A DNA stretch of 64,000 bases from JAMXLO01 sp963726125 (GTDB lineage: Bacteria > Pseudomonadota > Alphaproteobacteria > Acetobacterales > Acetobacteraceae). The stretch is taken from positions 434,001 through 498,000 of the forward strand of contig CAVSBG010000008.1 in the NCBI GenBank assembly GCA_963726125.1. The letters are read 5' to 3'. The notes below the pieces were generated by a model. That model was not told the DNA's origin, did not search any database, and saw only the letters and a program-made list of their open reading frames with translations. This document shows, piece after piece, positions 7,781-16,731 of the stretch (within the stretch, counting starts at the first letter, position 1; every line of letters starts with the position of its first letter). A program made the translations under genes and the position numbers.

Positions 7781-8548
7781 TCAGGCGAAGCGGGAAAAGT
7801 CCGGCTTGCGCTTCTCCATGAACGCCCGGAACGCCTCGGCGGCCTCCGGGGAGCCGAGGCGCTCGCGGAACAGCGCCAACTCTTCCTCCATACGTGCCGC
7901 AAGTTCCGGCGCTCCCTGGCGGATCAGCCGCTTGGTCAACCGCACCGCCTGAGGCGGCAGCGACGCAAGCCGCCGCGCCATGTCATGCGCCGTCTCCATC
8001 AGCGCCGCAGCCTCCACGACGCGATTCACAAAGCCCCACTGCAATGCAGTGTCGGCATCCATCGGCTCGCCGAGCAACAGCAATGCGCTCGCCCGCTGAT
8101 TGCCGAGCAGGTGCGGGAACAGCAGCGAACTCGCCGCCTCCGGCACCAGGCCCAGGCTTGTGAACGGCATCACGAACCGCGCCGTCCGCGCCGCGACGAT
8201 CAGATCGCAGTGCATCAGCATCGTGGTGCCGACACCGATCGCGGCACCGTTCACCGCCGCGATCAGCGGCTTCTGCATCGCAGAGATCGTCGGCAGGAAA
8301 CGCGACGCCGAGCTTTCACGATTGCCCGCCGCGCGAGCTTGGAAATCACCGATGTCGTTGCCGGATGTGAAAGTGTCGCCGGTGCCGGTCAGCAGCCCGA
8401 CACGCAGCGTCGGATCTGCGTCCACCCGTTGGAATGCGTGCGCCATCGCGTCGTACATGTCGCGTGTCAGTGCGTTCTTTTTCTCCGGTCGGTTCAACCG
8501 GATTTCCAGCACGCCATCGGTGCGCGTCAGGACAACGTACTCGTTCAT
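7781..8548 (-). CDS. Enoyl-CoA hydratase/isomerase (crotonase) family protein
   Basis: The 255-residue protein begins MNEYVVLTRTDGVLEIRLNR and carries PEKKNALTRDMYDAM, TSGNDIGDF (oxyanion-hole region) and AVNGAAIGVGTTMLMHCDL. The segment FTSLGLVPEAASSLLFP matches delta3-delta2 enoyl-CoA isomerase (ECI/PaaG-like) members, and the C-terminal EKRKPDFS is usual. GGAG precedes the ATG at 8548. It is the last gene of a sugar-type ABC transporter operon, 16 bases behind the ATPase gene. That is unusual company and suggests the imported compound feeds acyl-CoA metabolism (inference). Confidence 0.88.
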   Translation of the reverse strand: MNEYVVLTRTDGVLEIRLNRPEKKNALTRDMYDAMAHAFQRVDADPTLRVGLLTGTGDTFTSGNDIGDFQARAAGNRESSASRFLPTISAMQKPLIAAVNGAAIGVGTTMLMHCDLIVAARTARFVMPFTSLGLVPEAASSLLFPHLLGNQRASALLLLGEPMDADTALQWGFVNRVVEAAALMETAHDMARRLASLPPQAVRLTKRLIRQGAPELAARMEEELALFRERLGSPEAAEAFRAFMEKRKPDFSRFA

Positions 8549-8564
8549 CGTCGACTCCACATTG

Positions 8565-9332
8565 CTATCCGCGACGCGCTGCGCGGTACTCGCTGCGCAC
8601 GATGTCCATCAGTTCCTCGACGGAGGTCGCCGCGGCATCTCTTTCGTATGTGATCCGACCATGCTGCATCAGCACAATGCGGTCGGCAATGTCCAGCGTC
8701 TGCGCGTAGTTGTGCATGATCATCACGATCGACAACTGGCCCTCCCTCTTCAACCGCAGCAACAGGTCGATGATCAGGCCCGCCTCACGCGCCCCCATCG
8801 CCGCCAGCGGTTCGTCAAGCAATAGGATGCGTGCGTTCGCGGAGTTCACTGCGCGCGCCACGGCGATGGCCTGACGCTGCCCTCCGGAGAGGCGTTCCAC
8901 TGGCACGTCCACCGATGGAATGTGGACGCCGATACGATCCAGACATTCCACCGCCTGCTGGCGCATCGCTCGATTATTTAGCAGGCGAAACGGGCCACGA
9001 TGCACGATCTCGCGGTTCAGGAACATGTTGTGATACACGCTGAGCGAATTGGCCAACGCCAGATCCTGATAGACGCACTCGATCCCGAGTGCGCGCGCCT
9101 GATCGACCGAATGCAGCGTCACCTCGCGGCCGGAGACGAACAGCCTGCCGCTGGTGGGTGTTTCATAGCCGGTGAGGATCTTCATCAGCGTTGACTTGCC
9201 GGCACCGTTGTCGCCGAGGATGCCGAGGATCTCGCCCTGCCGCAGCGTGAGCGAAACGCCATCCAGCGCAGTGACGGCGCTGAAGCGTTTGACGATGGCG
9301 TCGGCGCGGAGCGCTTCGGGGGATGCGCTCAT
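8565..9332 (-). CDS. Carbohydrate-type ABC transporter ATP-binding protein
   Basis: The 255-residue cytoplasmic ATPase has Walker A GDNGAGKS, Q-loop YQDLALAN, signature LSGGQRQ, Walker B RILLLDEP and switch His in IMHNYAQ. It resembles one half of RbsA/XylG. Members of the CUT2 sugar family often have two fused ATPase halves, while this one is single and presumably homodimeric. Its ATG overlaps the permease stop by four bases, so the two are translationally coupled. The transporter appears complete: binding protein, permease, ATPase. Confidence 0.93.
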   Translation of the reverse strand: MSASPEALRADAIVKRFSAVTALDGVSLTLRQGEILGILGDNGAGKSTLMKILTGYETPTSGRLFVSGREVTLHSVDQARALGIECVYQDLALANSLSVYHNMFLNREIVHRGPFRLLNNRAMRQQAVECLDRIGVHIPSVDVPVERLSGGQRQAIAVARAVNSANARILLLDEPLAAMGAREAGLIIDLLLRLKREGQLSIVMIMHNYAQTLDIADRIVLMQHGRITYERDAAATSVEELMDIVRSEYRAARRG

Positions 9333-10297
9333 CCGCGGCCACCCTCACGGGCGAACCGCGTCACGTGGATGTTGAACAGCATCGCTACCAGGATCGCGGC
9401 GCCCAGGATGATGTTGAAGGTGAAGGCGTTGATGCCAATGAGCGTGAAGCCGTCGTTCAGTACGCCGAGCACGACGGCACCGATCAGGCCGCCGATTATG
9501 GTGCCGGAGCCGCCGGCCAGTGGGGTGCCGCCGATCACGCCGGCCGCCACTGCGAGGAACATGATCTGGTTGCCGCCCGCCTGAGGATCGATCGAGCCGA
9601 TGCGGAACGCCTCGAGGCAGCCGGTGAACCCAGCCAGCACCGCAGTCAGAATGAAATTTCCGACCTTGAGGCGCGTGACGTGAATGCCCGCCTCGCGCGC
9701 GCCGGTCTCGTTGGCGCCCGTGGCGATCGTGTGGAGCCCCCAGCGCGTGTGGCGCAGCACCACGTGCAGCACGACAACGACCAACAATGCCCAGAGGATC
9801 TCGCTGTAACCCCAGGCGCCCATCACCTGTGCGAAAGCTTCGCCGCCTGGTGGTGTCACCGGCGTGCCGCGCGAAATCGTCAGCGTGATGCCGTTCACCA
9901 GAAACAGCGTCCCCAACGTGGTGACGAACGACGGTACGCGCAGCAACACGGTGACGACACCGTTCACCACGCCGACCAGACCGGCCGCGAGCAGTCCCGC
10001 CAGCAATGCGACGATGACTGGCATCCCCGCTTCGTCGGCGAAGTGCATGATGAACGGCGCCAACGCGAACACCATGCCGGCGGAAAGATCGATCTCGCCG
10101 CAGATCATCAGCATGATCTCGCCACACGCGATGATCGCTGCCGGTGCGATGAACTGGGACAGATTCTCCAGGCTCGCGCCGGTCAGCAGGAAGTCGGGAT
10201 TGGCCGTCTCGAACCAGGCGACGAGCAGCAACGCCACCAGTAGGATGCTGGCCTCCTGCCAGCGCACGAACAGGCTCAACGCGCGCTGGCGGCGCAT
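9329..10297 (-). CDS. RbsC/XylH-like ABC transporter permease
   Basis: This 322-residue inner-membrane protein has about eight to ten hydrophobic segments. Family signatures include GEIDLSAGMVFAL, VTTLGTLFLVNGITLTISRG, GIHVTRLKVGNF and the C-terminal PLAGGSGTIIGGLIGAVVLG of BPD_transp_2 permeases. It lies between the binding-protein gene (4-base gap upstream) and the ATPase (4-base overlap downstream), defining a CUT2-type sugar import system. Substrate specificity cannot be read from the permease. Confidence 0.93.
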   Translation of the reverse strand: MRRQRALSLFVRWQEASILLVALLLVAWFETANPDFLLTGASLENLSQFIAPAAIIACGEIMLMICGEIDLSAGMVFALAPFIMHFADEAGMPVIVALLAGLLAAGLVGVVNGVVTVLLRVPSFVTTLGTLFLVNGITLTISRGTPVTPPGGEAFAQVMGAWGYSEILWALLVVVVLHVVLRHTRWGLHTIATGANETGAREAGIHVTRLKVGNFILTAVLAGFTGCLEAFRIGSIDPQAGGNQIMFLAVAAGVIGGTPLAGGSGTIIGGLIGAVVLGVLNDGFTLIGINAFTFNIILGAAILVAMLFNIHVTRFAREGGRG

Positions 10298-10301
10298 CGG
10301 C

Positions 10302-11369
10302 TCAGACCTTGATCGGGCCGGAGCGCTGCACGATCTGCGCCTTGTCCGACTTGCCTTCGTAGCGCGTGGACGTGGAGAGATACGGCCCGACGCTGTCCTT
10401 GATGACGAACTTCAGGCCCGTGTTGATGTCGGCCGGCCCGGTCAGACCGCCGGATGCGAGGAATGTGAACATCTCCATCGCGGTGTAGAAGCCTTGCAGG
10501 TAGGCCTGCTGGTCGATGGTGAAGTCCAGATGGCCGTCCTGGATCAGTTGCACGGTCTTCGGCAGCAGGTCGTAGCCGCCGGCATGCACGCCCTTCGATT
10601 GCAGCTTGAACTGTTCCATCACCTCGCCGACGCCCTGCGTGCTGCCGGCATCCACCGCGAACATGCCCTTCAGGTCCTGGTGGCCGAGGTAGAAGGCTTT
10701 GATCTTCGACAGTTCCTCGTTCACCGTCGCGCCGGTGGCGATCTGCTGTGTCTCGATCTTCTTGCCTGACTTCTTGATTGCGGCAACCGCGCCATCCAGG
10801 CGGGGCTGGATGTTGAGCTGGCCCGGCGTGGCGATGAACAGCGCAACGAGGCCGGAATCGATCATCGAAGCGATGCGCTCGCCCATCTTGTAGCCCGATG
10901 CGTAGAGGTCCTGGCCGATATAGGCGAGGCGCTTGTTGGCGCTGCCGGCGGGGGCGTCGGCATTGTACGCGAACACCGGAATGCCTGCGTCCAGCGCGCG
11001 TTGCACCGGTGCGTCGAAGGCGTGTGGGTCGACAATCGGTACGGCGATCGCAGCCGCCCTGGCGGCAATCGCAGCGTTCATCGCGTTCACCATCTCCGCC
11101 ACGTCGGCATTCGCCGAACCGGACCACTGGTAGTCGCAGCCCAGCAGACCGCACGCATCCTGGATGCCGTACTGTGTGGGCACGAAGAACGGATTGGTCG
11201 TGACATGATTGACGAAGACCAGCTTCCAGCGCGGATGATCAGGGAATGGCGCATCCGTTGCGGCGCGCGCTGCACCAATGCCACCGAACAGAGCGAGTGC
11301 GGAGCCTATACTTGCGCCGTGCAGCATCGTGCGCCGTGCCACACCGAACTGATCGCTTTGCTGTGCCAT
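10302..11369 (-). CDS. RbsB-like sugar ABC transporter substrate-binding protein
   Basis: The 355-residue protein has an N-terminal RRTMLHGASIGSALALFGG segment ending at GAARAAT, a twin-arginine-like export signal. It is followed by a Peripla_BP_4 domain (NPFFVPTQYGIQDACGLLG, IAVPIVDPHAFDAPVQRALD, DAGIPVFAYNAD, TIDQQAYLQGFYTAM). GGAGGAAGTA precedes the ATG at 11369. It is the first gene of the operon with permease, ATPase and crotonase. The 159-base gap upstream (11370-11528) is the probable promoter region. The ligand is likely a sugar or sugar-like compound by family, not proven. Confidence 0.9.
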   Translation of the reverse strand: MAQQSDQFGVARRTMLHGASIGSALALFGGIGAARAATDAPFPDHPRWKLVFVNHVTTNPFFVPTQYGIQDACGLLGCDYQWSGSANADVAEMVNAMNAAIAARAAAIAVPIVDPHAFDAPVQRALDAGIPVFAYNADAPAGSANKRLAYIGQDLYASGYKMGERIASMIDSGLVALFIATPGQLNIQPRLDGAVAAIKKSGKKIETQQIATGATVNEELSKIKAFYLGHQDLKGMFAVDAGSTQGVGEVMEQFKLQSKGVHAGGYDLLPKTVQLIQDGHLDFTIDQQAYLQGFYTAMEMFTFLASGGLTGPADINTGLKFVIKDSVGPYLSTSTRYEGKSDKAQIVQRSGPIKV

Positions 11370-11528
11370 TACTTCCTCCGGTTATTGCTGGTTCGACTGT
11401 CGACAAGGCGGACGGAAACCGAGCGAGCCGAACAGCGCCAATCAATAGCGCGAGAGTGAACCGAAGTCGCTCTGTGGCATTGTCGTCCGCCCGCGCCGGA
11501 GTGCCGACAGCGCAGCGCTATTCCGGTC

Positions 11529-12389
11529 CTACAGGTTCTCGGCGATGTACGGCGGCAGATTGAATGCGCCGACATGTATGTTTGGCGTCCAGTAGCGTGT
11601 CGTGCCGGCTATGCCGGAGGCCTCGGCACGTGCCCGGATTTCGTCCACACCGACGTGCGTCAGCGATGCGTCCTTCGCCGCCCAGCCGAGCGTCATGAAC
11701 CCGCCAACGTACGTCGGCACCGCCGCCACATACGCCGTCACATACGGGAAGAACTTTGCCCGTCGCGCGCTGGTGTCGCGCAGTTCGTCAGCCTGCATGA
11801 ACGGCACGCCGCACTGATTCACGATCAGTCCGCGCGTGGTCAGGATGCGCGCGCAATTGGCGTAGAAGGCATCGGTGAACAGCACCTCGCCGACGCCAAT
11901 GGGATCGGTCGAATCGACGATGATGACATCGAACGCCGCGTCCGGCGCGCGCTTCACGTAGTCGATGCCGTCGCCGACGATAACCTCGGCGCGACGATCG
12001 TCCCACGCATCGCCACCGATGTCGGGCAGGAACTCCTTCGCCAGGCGAATCACCTCGCCATCGATCTCCACCATCACCGCGCGTGCCACACCGCGATGCT
12101 GCAACACGCGACGCAGCACCCCGCCATCACCCGCACCAATGATCAACACGCTGGCCGCCGCGCCATGCGCCAGCAGAGGCACGTGCGTCAGCATCTCCTG
12201 ATAGACGAATTCGTCGCGCTCGGTGATCTGGATCACGCCGTCAAGCACCATGACGCGGCCATGCGAGAAGCTGTCGAACACCACGATGTCCTGGAACGCG
12301 CTCTGCACACGCGCCAGCTCGCGCTTCACCAGGAAGCGCTGACCCCAGTCGGGGTACAGCGTCTCGTTGATCCAGTTGTCGGTGGTCAC
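11529..12389 (-). CDS. speE: Spermidine synthase (polyamine aminopropyltransferase)
   Basis: The 286-residue enzyme transfers aminopropyl from decarboxylated S-adenosylmethionine to putrescine. Motifs include QDIVVFDSFSHGRVMVLDG, the MLTHVPLL segment, the nucleotide-binding IIGAGDGGVLRRVLQH and the catalytic-loop DSTDPIG. The protein starts at a GTG (12389) only four bases after the speD stop, so the two form an operon that makes and uses decarboxylated SAM. Full length for the family with no visible damage. Confidence 0.95.
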   Translation of the reverse strand: MTTDNWINETLYPDWGQRFLVKRELARVQSAFQDIVVFDSFSHGRVMVLDGVIQITERDEFVYQEMLTHVPLLAHGAAASVLIIGAGDGGVLRRVLQHRGVARAVMVEIDGEVIRLAKEFLPDIGGDAWDDRRAEVIVGDGIDYVKRAPDAAFDVIIVDSTDPIGVGEVLFTDAFYANCARILTTRGLIVNQCGVPFMQADELRDTSARRAKFFPYVTAYVAAVPTYVGGFMTLGWAAKDASLTHVGVDEIRARAEASGIAGTTRYWTPNIHVGAFNLPPYIAENL

Positions 12390-12393
12390 GGTA

Positions 12394-12823
12394 TTAAGGG
12401 ATCAGGCCGCGCCGCTGCTCGGACAGCAGGATCGACTTCGGTGCGAACACGTCCTTCAGGACCGGCAGCGAGTGGTACGGATTGCAGCAACCGCACATGA
12501 AGATATCCACCGCGGCAAAGTCGCGCTCCGGCCAAGTATGGATCGAGATGTGACTTCTCCGCCAGCACGAGCACGCCGCTCACGCCGCCGTCCGGCCCGA
12601 AATGATGGAAGTGACTGTGCAGGATCGTCGCGTTGGCCGCTTCCGCGGCATCGCGCAACGCGCGATCGATCAGCTCCGGATCGGTGAGGTTGCTGGCACC
12701 CCACAAATCCAGCAGCAGATGCGTGCCGGCGAACTTCACGCCGTCCTTCTCGACGAAATAGTCCTTCTGCTCGATCTCAGTCGAAGCGTCGGTGACCATC
12801 CCCAGCGGGCTGAGTGCGTCCAT
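12394..12823 (-). CDS. speD: S-adenosylmethionine decarboxylase proenzyme, frameshifted at the processing site
   Basis: The start frame encodes 89 residues from MDALSPLGMVTDASTE to HSHFHHFGPDGGVSGVLVLAE. One extra T (plus strand 12555-12556) then shifts the frame. With it removed the protein continues SHISIHTWPERDFAAVDIF, MCGCCNPYHSLPVL and ends RRGLIP, a normal class 1B SpeD/SpeH of about 142 residues. The enzyme self-cleaves between Glu89 and Ser90, and Ser becomes the pyruvoyl cofactor, so the insertion falls exactly at the cleavage bond. As printed, no active enzyme could form. Immediately upstream of speE. Confidence 0.88.
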
Positions 12824-12946
12824 TGCGTACCCTGTTCCTACCAGTAGACAGCCTGTTGAACGGGCGCGTCGCCGCGTCCGTTCCCTTGGGCCAAGGTCGC
12901 GGAAGATGGGGACAGGGGGGACGTGATGCAAGAGGCTTTTTCGACG

Positions 12947-15900
12947 CTACTGCTCTCCGCCCTTCACAGCTTTCACCCCGTCGGGCAGCCCTTTGGCCAG
13001 AGTCGCCTCCCGACCGGACCGCTTCAGGTCAGCGACAGTCCGCACCTGGTCGGACGTGAGCAGACGGAACATGTCCGCCAGTGGCCCAGTGCCCATCCGC
13101 GTCGCCTGGTGCTCCCGCAGTCCAACCAGTGCCGCGTCGTCGCCTGCGCGGGCAGCCGCGGTGGCGAGGCGCAGCAGGGTGCGGCGCTGCGTGTCATCCA
13201 GCTCACCCTCCGGCGGCACCGCTTTCGCGATGTAATCGGCCAGCGCCCGCTCCGCCCCAGGCCAGTCGTTTGCGCGCTCCAGAATGGTCGCGCGCACTTC
13301 ATCGGCCGCAGCCGTCGTCGTAGGTGCCAGGGCCGCAAGTGCCTGCTTCGTATCACCCCGGCGCGCCTGCGACTGAGCCAGCAGCAGGCTGCGCCGCTCG
13401 ACGAGGTCGGGCGGGAGGTCCGGCGCGTCCGACGCTGCCAGAGCGGCGAGCGCACCCGTGGCATCGTCCTCTCGCTGCCGCATTGCCGCCAACCGCGCTC
13501 CGAAACCGGCACGCCCGGCACTGGTCGGCGCCGCCTTCATCAGCTTGTCCAGCACCGGCCCTGCCCGGTTCGGCAGATCCAGCGCCAGCAGACGATCGGC
13601 CAGGCGTGCTTCCAGCGCTTCGCCATCCGGATCGTCCGGCAGCAGATCGGCGTTCTCCTCGAGCAATGCGACCAGCTCGAGCGGCGGCAACGAACTGGCG
13701 GCGTCGCTGCGCAGGAAGCCGGTAAACGCATTGGTCAGCTTGGCGTGCCGCGTAGGCTTATCGGCCGGGAACAGCGCTTCGTCCTCGCGCAAAATGGCAA
13801 GCGCCGCTCGCCACATGCCCGATTGTGCCTGCAGCGCCGCCACCCGTTCGCGCAGGGCCAACTCGCGATCATCGCCACGCCAGGCGTACATCAGCCGATC
13901 CAGCCTGACCGCCGCCTCATGCGGATCGATCGCGCCTCTGGCGAGCCGCACTTCCACCGCCCGTACGGCGGCGCGCGCATGCTGCAGCCGATCCGGCGAT
14001 TGCGCCAGCCGATCGTAGATCTCAATCGCACCAGTCGCATCGCCCATCGCCTCTCGCACCATCCCGCGTGCCATGTCGAGCGTTGGATCGTCCTTGCGTG
14101 CCTCCAACACCGCTGCGGCAGCCTCGGTTTCACCACCAGCCGCCATCGTCTCGGCCGCCAGTGGCAACACGCGGTCGCGTATCTCCGCAGGATAGCCCAG
14201 GAGCAACGGCCAGGTGACGGCCAGTGCCGCGGCCGCAGCGGCGGACCCTTCGTGCTGCTCGGCCTGTCGGACGGCACGCCACAGGACGACATCGTCAGCC
14301 TCCGACAGCTTGGTGTTGTCCAGCCCGGCGGCATCGGCCGGCCGGTGCGCGAGCAAGGCGGCGATTGATGCTAGCGCGCCATTTTCAGGCCCGTCTGCCT
14401 GCGCCGGATCGTCATTCGCGGCAGCCCGCAACACCGCCGCCGCCTCCGCGCCAAGCCCCAACGAAATCATCGTCCGTGCCAGCGCATCACGCCGTGGACC
14501 ACGGGCTCGCGCGGGCGTCATAGCAGAGTCCACTCTCTGCCGGCGCAAAGTCTCCAGCAGCGTGGGCGTCGGCTGATCCGGGAAATCGAACTGCCGCGTC
14601 AGTCCCGCCGCGCGCGCGATTTGCGCGGCGATGTCCTGGCTCGGCGAAAGCGACAGACCGGTGGCGCCGCCGCTGACCACGAAACCATCCTGTATCGGCC
14701 GCATCGCTACCTGGTCCGAGATAGGCACCACTGCGACACCCAGCCAGGTCGGCAACAACAGGAAATCGACCGTGCGGCGCTCCATCGGTGTGCTCTGGCC
14801 GTCCCGCCGCAGCGTGCCCACCAGCAGTGTCGCGCCTGTCTCTGGATCGCTAAGTGCCACGACTTTGCCGGGTGAGGATGCCGAGAGTACCAAACGGCCG
14901 TCTGCCGCGACGGCCGGAATCGGCCGAGGGTTCGGCTCCGCCGCCGCCGAACCGATACGCCAGGCATGCTGTGTCGATGACACGGCAAGTGTTGTGCCGC
15001 CCTCCAGCCGTAGCTGAACCACCGTCGCGTCGGGGAGCGTCTGCACCACCGCCGTGCTGAACACCGGATCGTCATGCAACGCCGAGAGATCGAGTGTCAG
15101 CGCCTGATCGAACACCACCACTGCCCCGTTGCCTCGCCGGAACGCGGCGACCCCGAGCGGCGCAGCGAACGGTACGATCAGTTCGGATGACTGCAGGTCT
15201 TCCACTACCGCCGTATCGTCCGCGGTTGCGGCCGCCGGAGCGGCTGACGGCTGCGCGGCCGCAACCGCGGCGGACGTCGATGCTGCCAGGGCAGGGGGGC
15301 TATCATGCTGCGGCGATACGGGAGCCGGAGACGTCGGAGCCGCCGGGACTGCAGCGGGTGGCGACGTACTTAACGAGGGTGCAGCAGCCAGCGCGGGTGG
15401 CACGGCAGCCGCCGGAGCCTGGGCTGGCGGGGACGCGGGCTTGTCCGAAGGTCGCTTCGTCGATGCCGCTCTCTTCGCGGGGGTTGCGGCTACCACTGAT
15501 GTCGATGCCGCTCCCTTCGTGGGGGGCGCGGCTGCCGCTGGTGTCGATGCTGCTCCCTTCACGGGGGTTGCAACTGCTGCTGGTGTCGATGCTGCCTCCC
15601 TGGCGGGAGTTGCGGCTGTCGCTGGAGGCGTCGCGAGCGCCTCCTGGGTTGACGCTTGTTTCGCCGATGCACGCGATGGCACCGGTGACGCCGGCAGCGA
15701 TGGTGGTCCTGATGACGCCTGCCCACTCGAGCCATCCGCAACGTCGATCACAACGCGGTCACCCATCCGCGATGTACGCACTATCGTGCCCGGCGTGACG
15801 TCGAATTCCGCGTGCCCTTTGCCACCGGTGATGTTTTGCACATTGTGCGGTGCGCCCGGCGCCGAACCGATCGTCAAATCGCGCTTGAATTCAATGATGA

Positions 15901-16096
15901 CGTGCTGGCCCTGCTGCGTCAGCTCGTACTCGACCTGGCCCGGCAAATCGAACACCACCCGGCCAAATCCTGGGTGGTTGCCGACGCGCACTGCCACCTG
16001 CGGCATGTCAGCGGCATGTGCGGTTCCGACCAGCAGCCCCGCCAGCACTGCGGCAAGCAGCGTCATCCGCAACGCCGGGAAACCCGTCCGCGTCAT
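12947..16096 (-). CDS. Large secreted TPR-like protein of the motility operon, function unknown
   Basis: A 1049-residue protein. Residues 1-29 form a signal peptide (ending GTAHAA). Residues about 30-125 are beta-rich (VAVRVGNHPGFGRVVFDLPG, QGQHVIIEFKRDL), reminiscent of AMIN-type cell-wall-targeting domains. Residues about 125-290 are Ala/Pro/Thr-rich linker including four 14-residue tandem repeats (157-212). A second beta-rich region follows, and from about residue 480 to the end the chain is helical with TPR-like pairs (AMGDATGAIEIYDRLAQS, GDTKQALAAL). Its start overlaps the cheZ stop by four bases. I do not recognise a named family; a periplasmic role in flagellar motor or cell-pole organisation is inference from context. 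Confidence 0.8.
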   Translation of the reverse strand: MTRTGFPALRMTLLAAVLAGLLVGTAHAADMPQVAVRVGNHPGFGRVVFDLPGQVEYELTQQGQHVIIEFKRDLTIGSAPGAPHNVQNITGGKGHAEFDVTPGTIVRTSRMGDRVVIDVADGSSGQASSGPPSLPASPVPSRASAKQASTQEALATPPATAATPAREAASTPAAVATPVKGAASTPAAAAPPTKGAASTSVVAATPAKRAASTKRPSDKPASPPAQAPAAAVPPALAAAPSLSTSPPAAVPAAPTSPAPVSPQHDSPPALAASTSAAVAAAQPSAAPAAATADDTAVVEDLQSSELIVPFAAPLGVAAFRRGNGAVVVFDQALTLDLSALHDDPVFSTAVVQTLPDATVVQLRLEGGTTLAVSSTQHAWRIGSAAAEPNPRPIPAVAADGRLVLSASSPGKVVALSDPETGATLLVGTLRRDGQSTPMERRTVDFLLLPTWLGVAVVPISDQVAMRPIQDGFVVSGGATGLSLSPSQDIAAQIARAAGLTRQFDFPDQPTPTLLETLRRQRVDSAMTPARARGPRRDALARTMISLGLGAEAAAVLRAAANDDPAQADGPENGALASIAALLAHRPADAAGLDNTKLSEADDVVLWRAVRQAEQHEGSAAAAAALAVTWPLLLGYPAEIRDRVLPLAAETMAAGGETEAAAAVLEARKDDPTLDMARGMVREAMGDATGAIEIYDRLAQSPDRLQHARAAVRAVEVRLARGAIDPHEAAVRLDRLMYAWRGDDRELALRERVAALQAQSGMWRAALAILREDEALFPADKPTRHAKLTNAFTGFLRSDAASSLPPLELVALLEENADLLPDDPDGEALEARLADRLLALDLPNRAGPVLDKLMKAAPTSAGRAGFGARLAAMRQREDDATGALAALAASDAPDLPPDLVERRSLLLAQSQARRGDTKQALAALAPTTTAAADEVRATILERANDWPGAERALADYIAKAVPPEGELDDTQRRTLLRLATAAARAGDDAALVGLREHQATRMGTGPLADMFRLLTSDQVRTVADLKRSGREATLAKGLPDGVKAVKGGEQ
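15461..15628. repeat. Four 42-bp tandem repeats inside the large motility-operon protein
   Basis: Units at 15461-15502, 15503-15544, 15545-15586 and 15587-15628 each begin with CGATGC plus CGCT or a close variant and encode 14-residue repeats such as TPAAVATPVKGAAS and TPAAAAPPTKGAAS. The period is a multiple of three, so copy-number change would lengthen or shorten the linker without breaking the frame. Confidence 0.9.
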
Positions 16097-16731
16097 TCGA
16101 AACTGGCGAGCAACTTATCGATATCCGACTGATCCATGGCCACTGTCGGATGTTGCGGCCCGTTCAGCAGCGCCGCCTCGGTCGGCTCGGCGGCCGCCCG
16201 CTGATCGACTGGCCTGGCGTCGCCACTGCTGCCAAACGTTGTGACGATTTGCGCGACCTTCGCTTCGATCGCCTTCAGCGTCCCCACCACCTTGGTGATC
16301 CGCTGGCCCGTAATGTCCTGGAAGCTGCACGCCTCATAGATCTGCGTCGTGGCATCCTGCAGCTTGGCGGCAGGCTCGCCGCTCAGCGTGCCCGCCACCG
16401 CATCGAGCGTCTCGCAGCTATTCAGGATCGCATTTGTCGCCGTCGCCGTGTGCTCGACGATGGCATCGAGCTCGTCGGTCGCAAACGGGATGTGGTCCAA
16501 CGTGATGTCGTCTACCCGCAACGCCGCGATCTCGGCCTTGGCACTCGAGATCGTGCGACCCAGCTCCTCCACCTCGGAAAGCAGGGACGTTTCTTGCGCC
16601 GACAAGTCGCCGCTCAGCGTGCTCAGCACCGCGCGCACCACATCGGCTACCATCTCCGGATCGGGTGTCGGATGGCGCAAGCGGATCGCGGCCAGTTTTT
16701 CGGCCAATCCGTCGCCGCGTGGCTCAACCAT
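16093..16731 (-). CDS. cheZ: Chemotaxis protein phosphatase CheZ
   Basis: The 212-residue, largely helical protein contains ACSFQDITGQRITKV, the CheZ active-site motif in which the Gln of DITGQR positions water for dephosphorylation of CheY-P. The C-terminal DQSDIDKLLASFE is the CheY-docking peptide typical of CheZ. The preferred start is the ATG at 16731 (MVEPRGDG), overlapping the cheY stop by eight bases; the longer reading from 16773 would overlap cheY by 50. It acts at the flagellar pole to shorten the lifetime of the CheY signal. Confidence 0.92.
   Translation of the reverse strand: MVEPRGDGLAEKLAAIRLRHPTPDPEMVADVVRAVLSTLSGDLSAQETSLLSEVEELGRTISSAKAEIAALRVDDITLDHIPFATDELDAIVEHTATATNAILNSCETLDAVAGTLSGEPAAKLQDATTQIYEACSFQDITGQRITKVVGTLKAIEAKVAQIVTTFGSSGDARPVDQRAAAEPTEAALLNGPQHPTVAMDQSDIDKLLASFE

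Noticed and set aside
12394..12823. Programmed frameshifting in speD, as known for antizyme in polyamine control
   Set aside because: No slippery heptamer, no downstream stimulatory structure evident, and eight other genes sites show the same kind of single extra base.
15129..16244. A 371-codon plus-strand open frame rich in Ala/Gly/Asp
   Set aside because: It is the mirror of the low-complexity linker of the large motility protein, whose signal peptide and overlap with cheZ are convincing.
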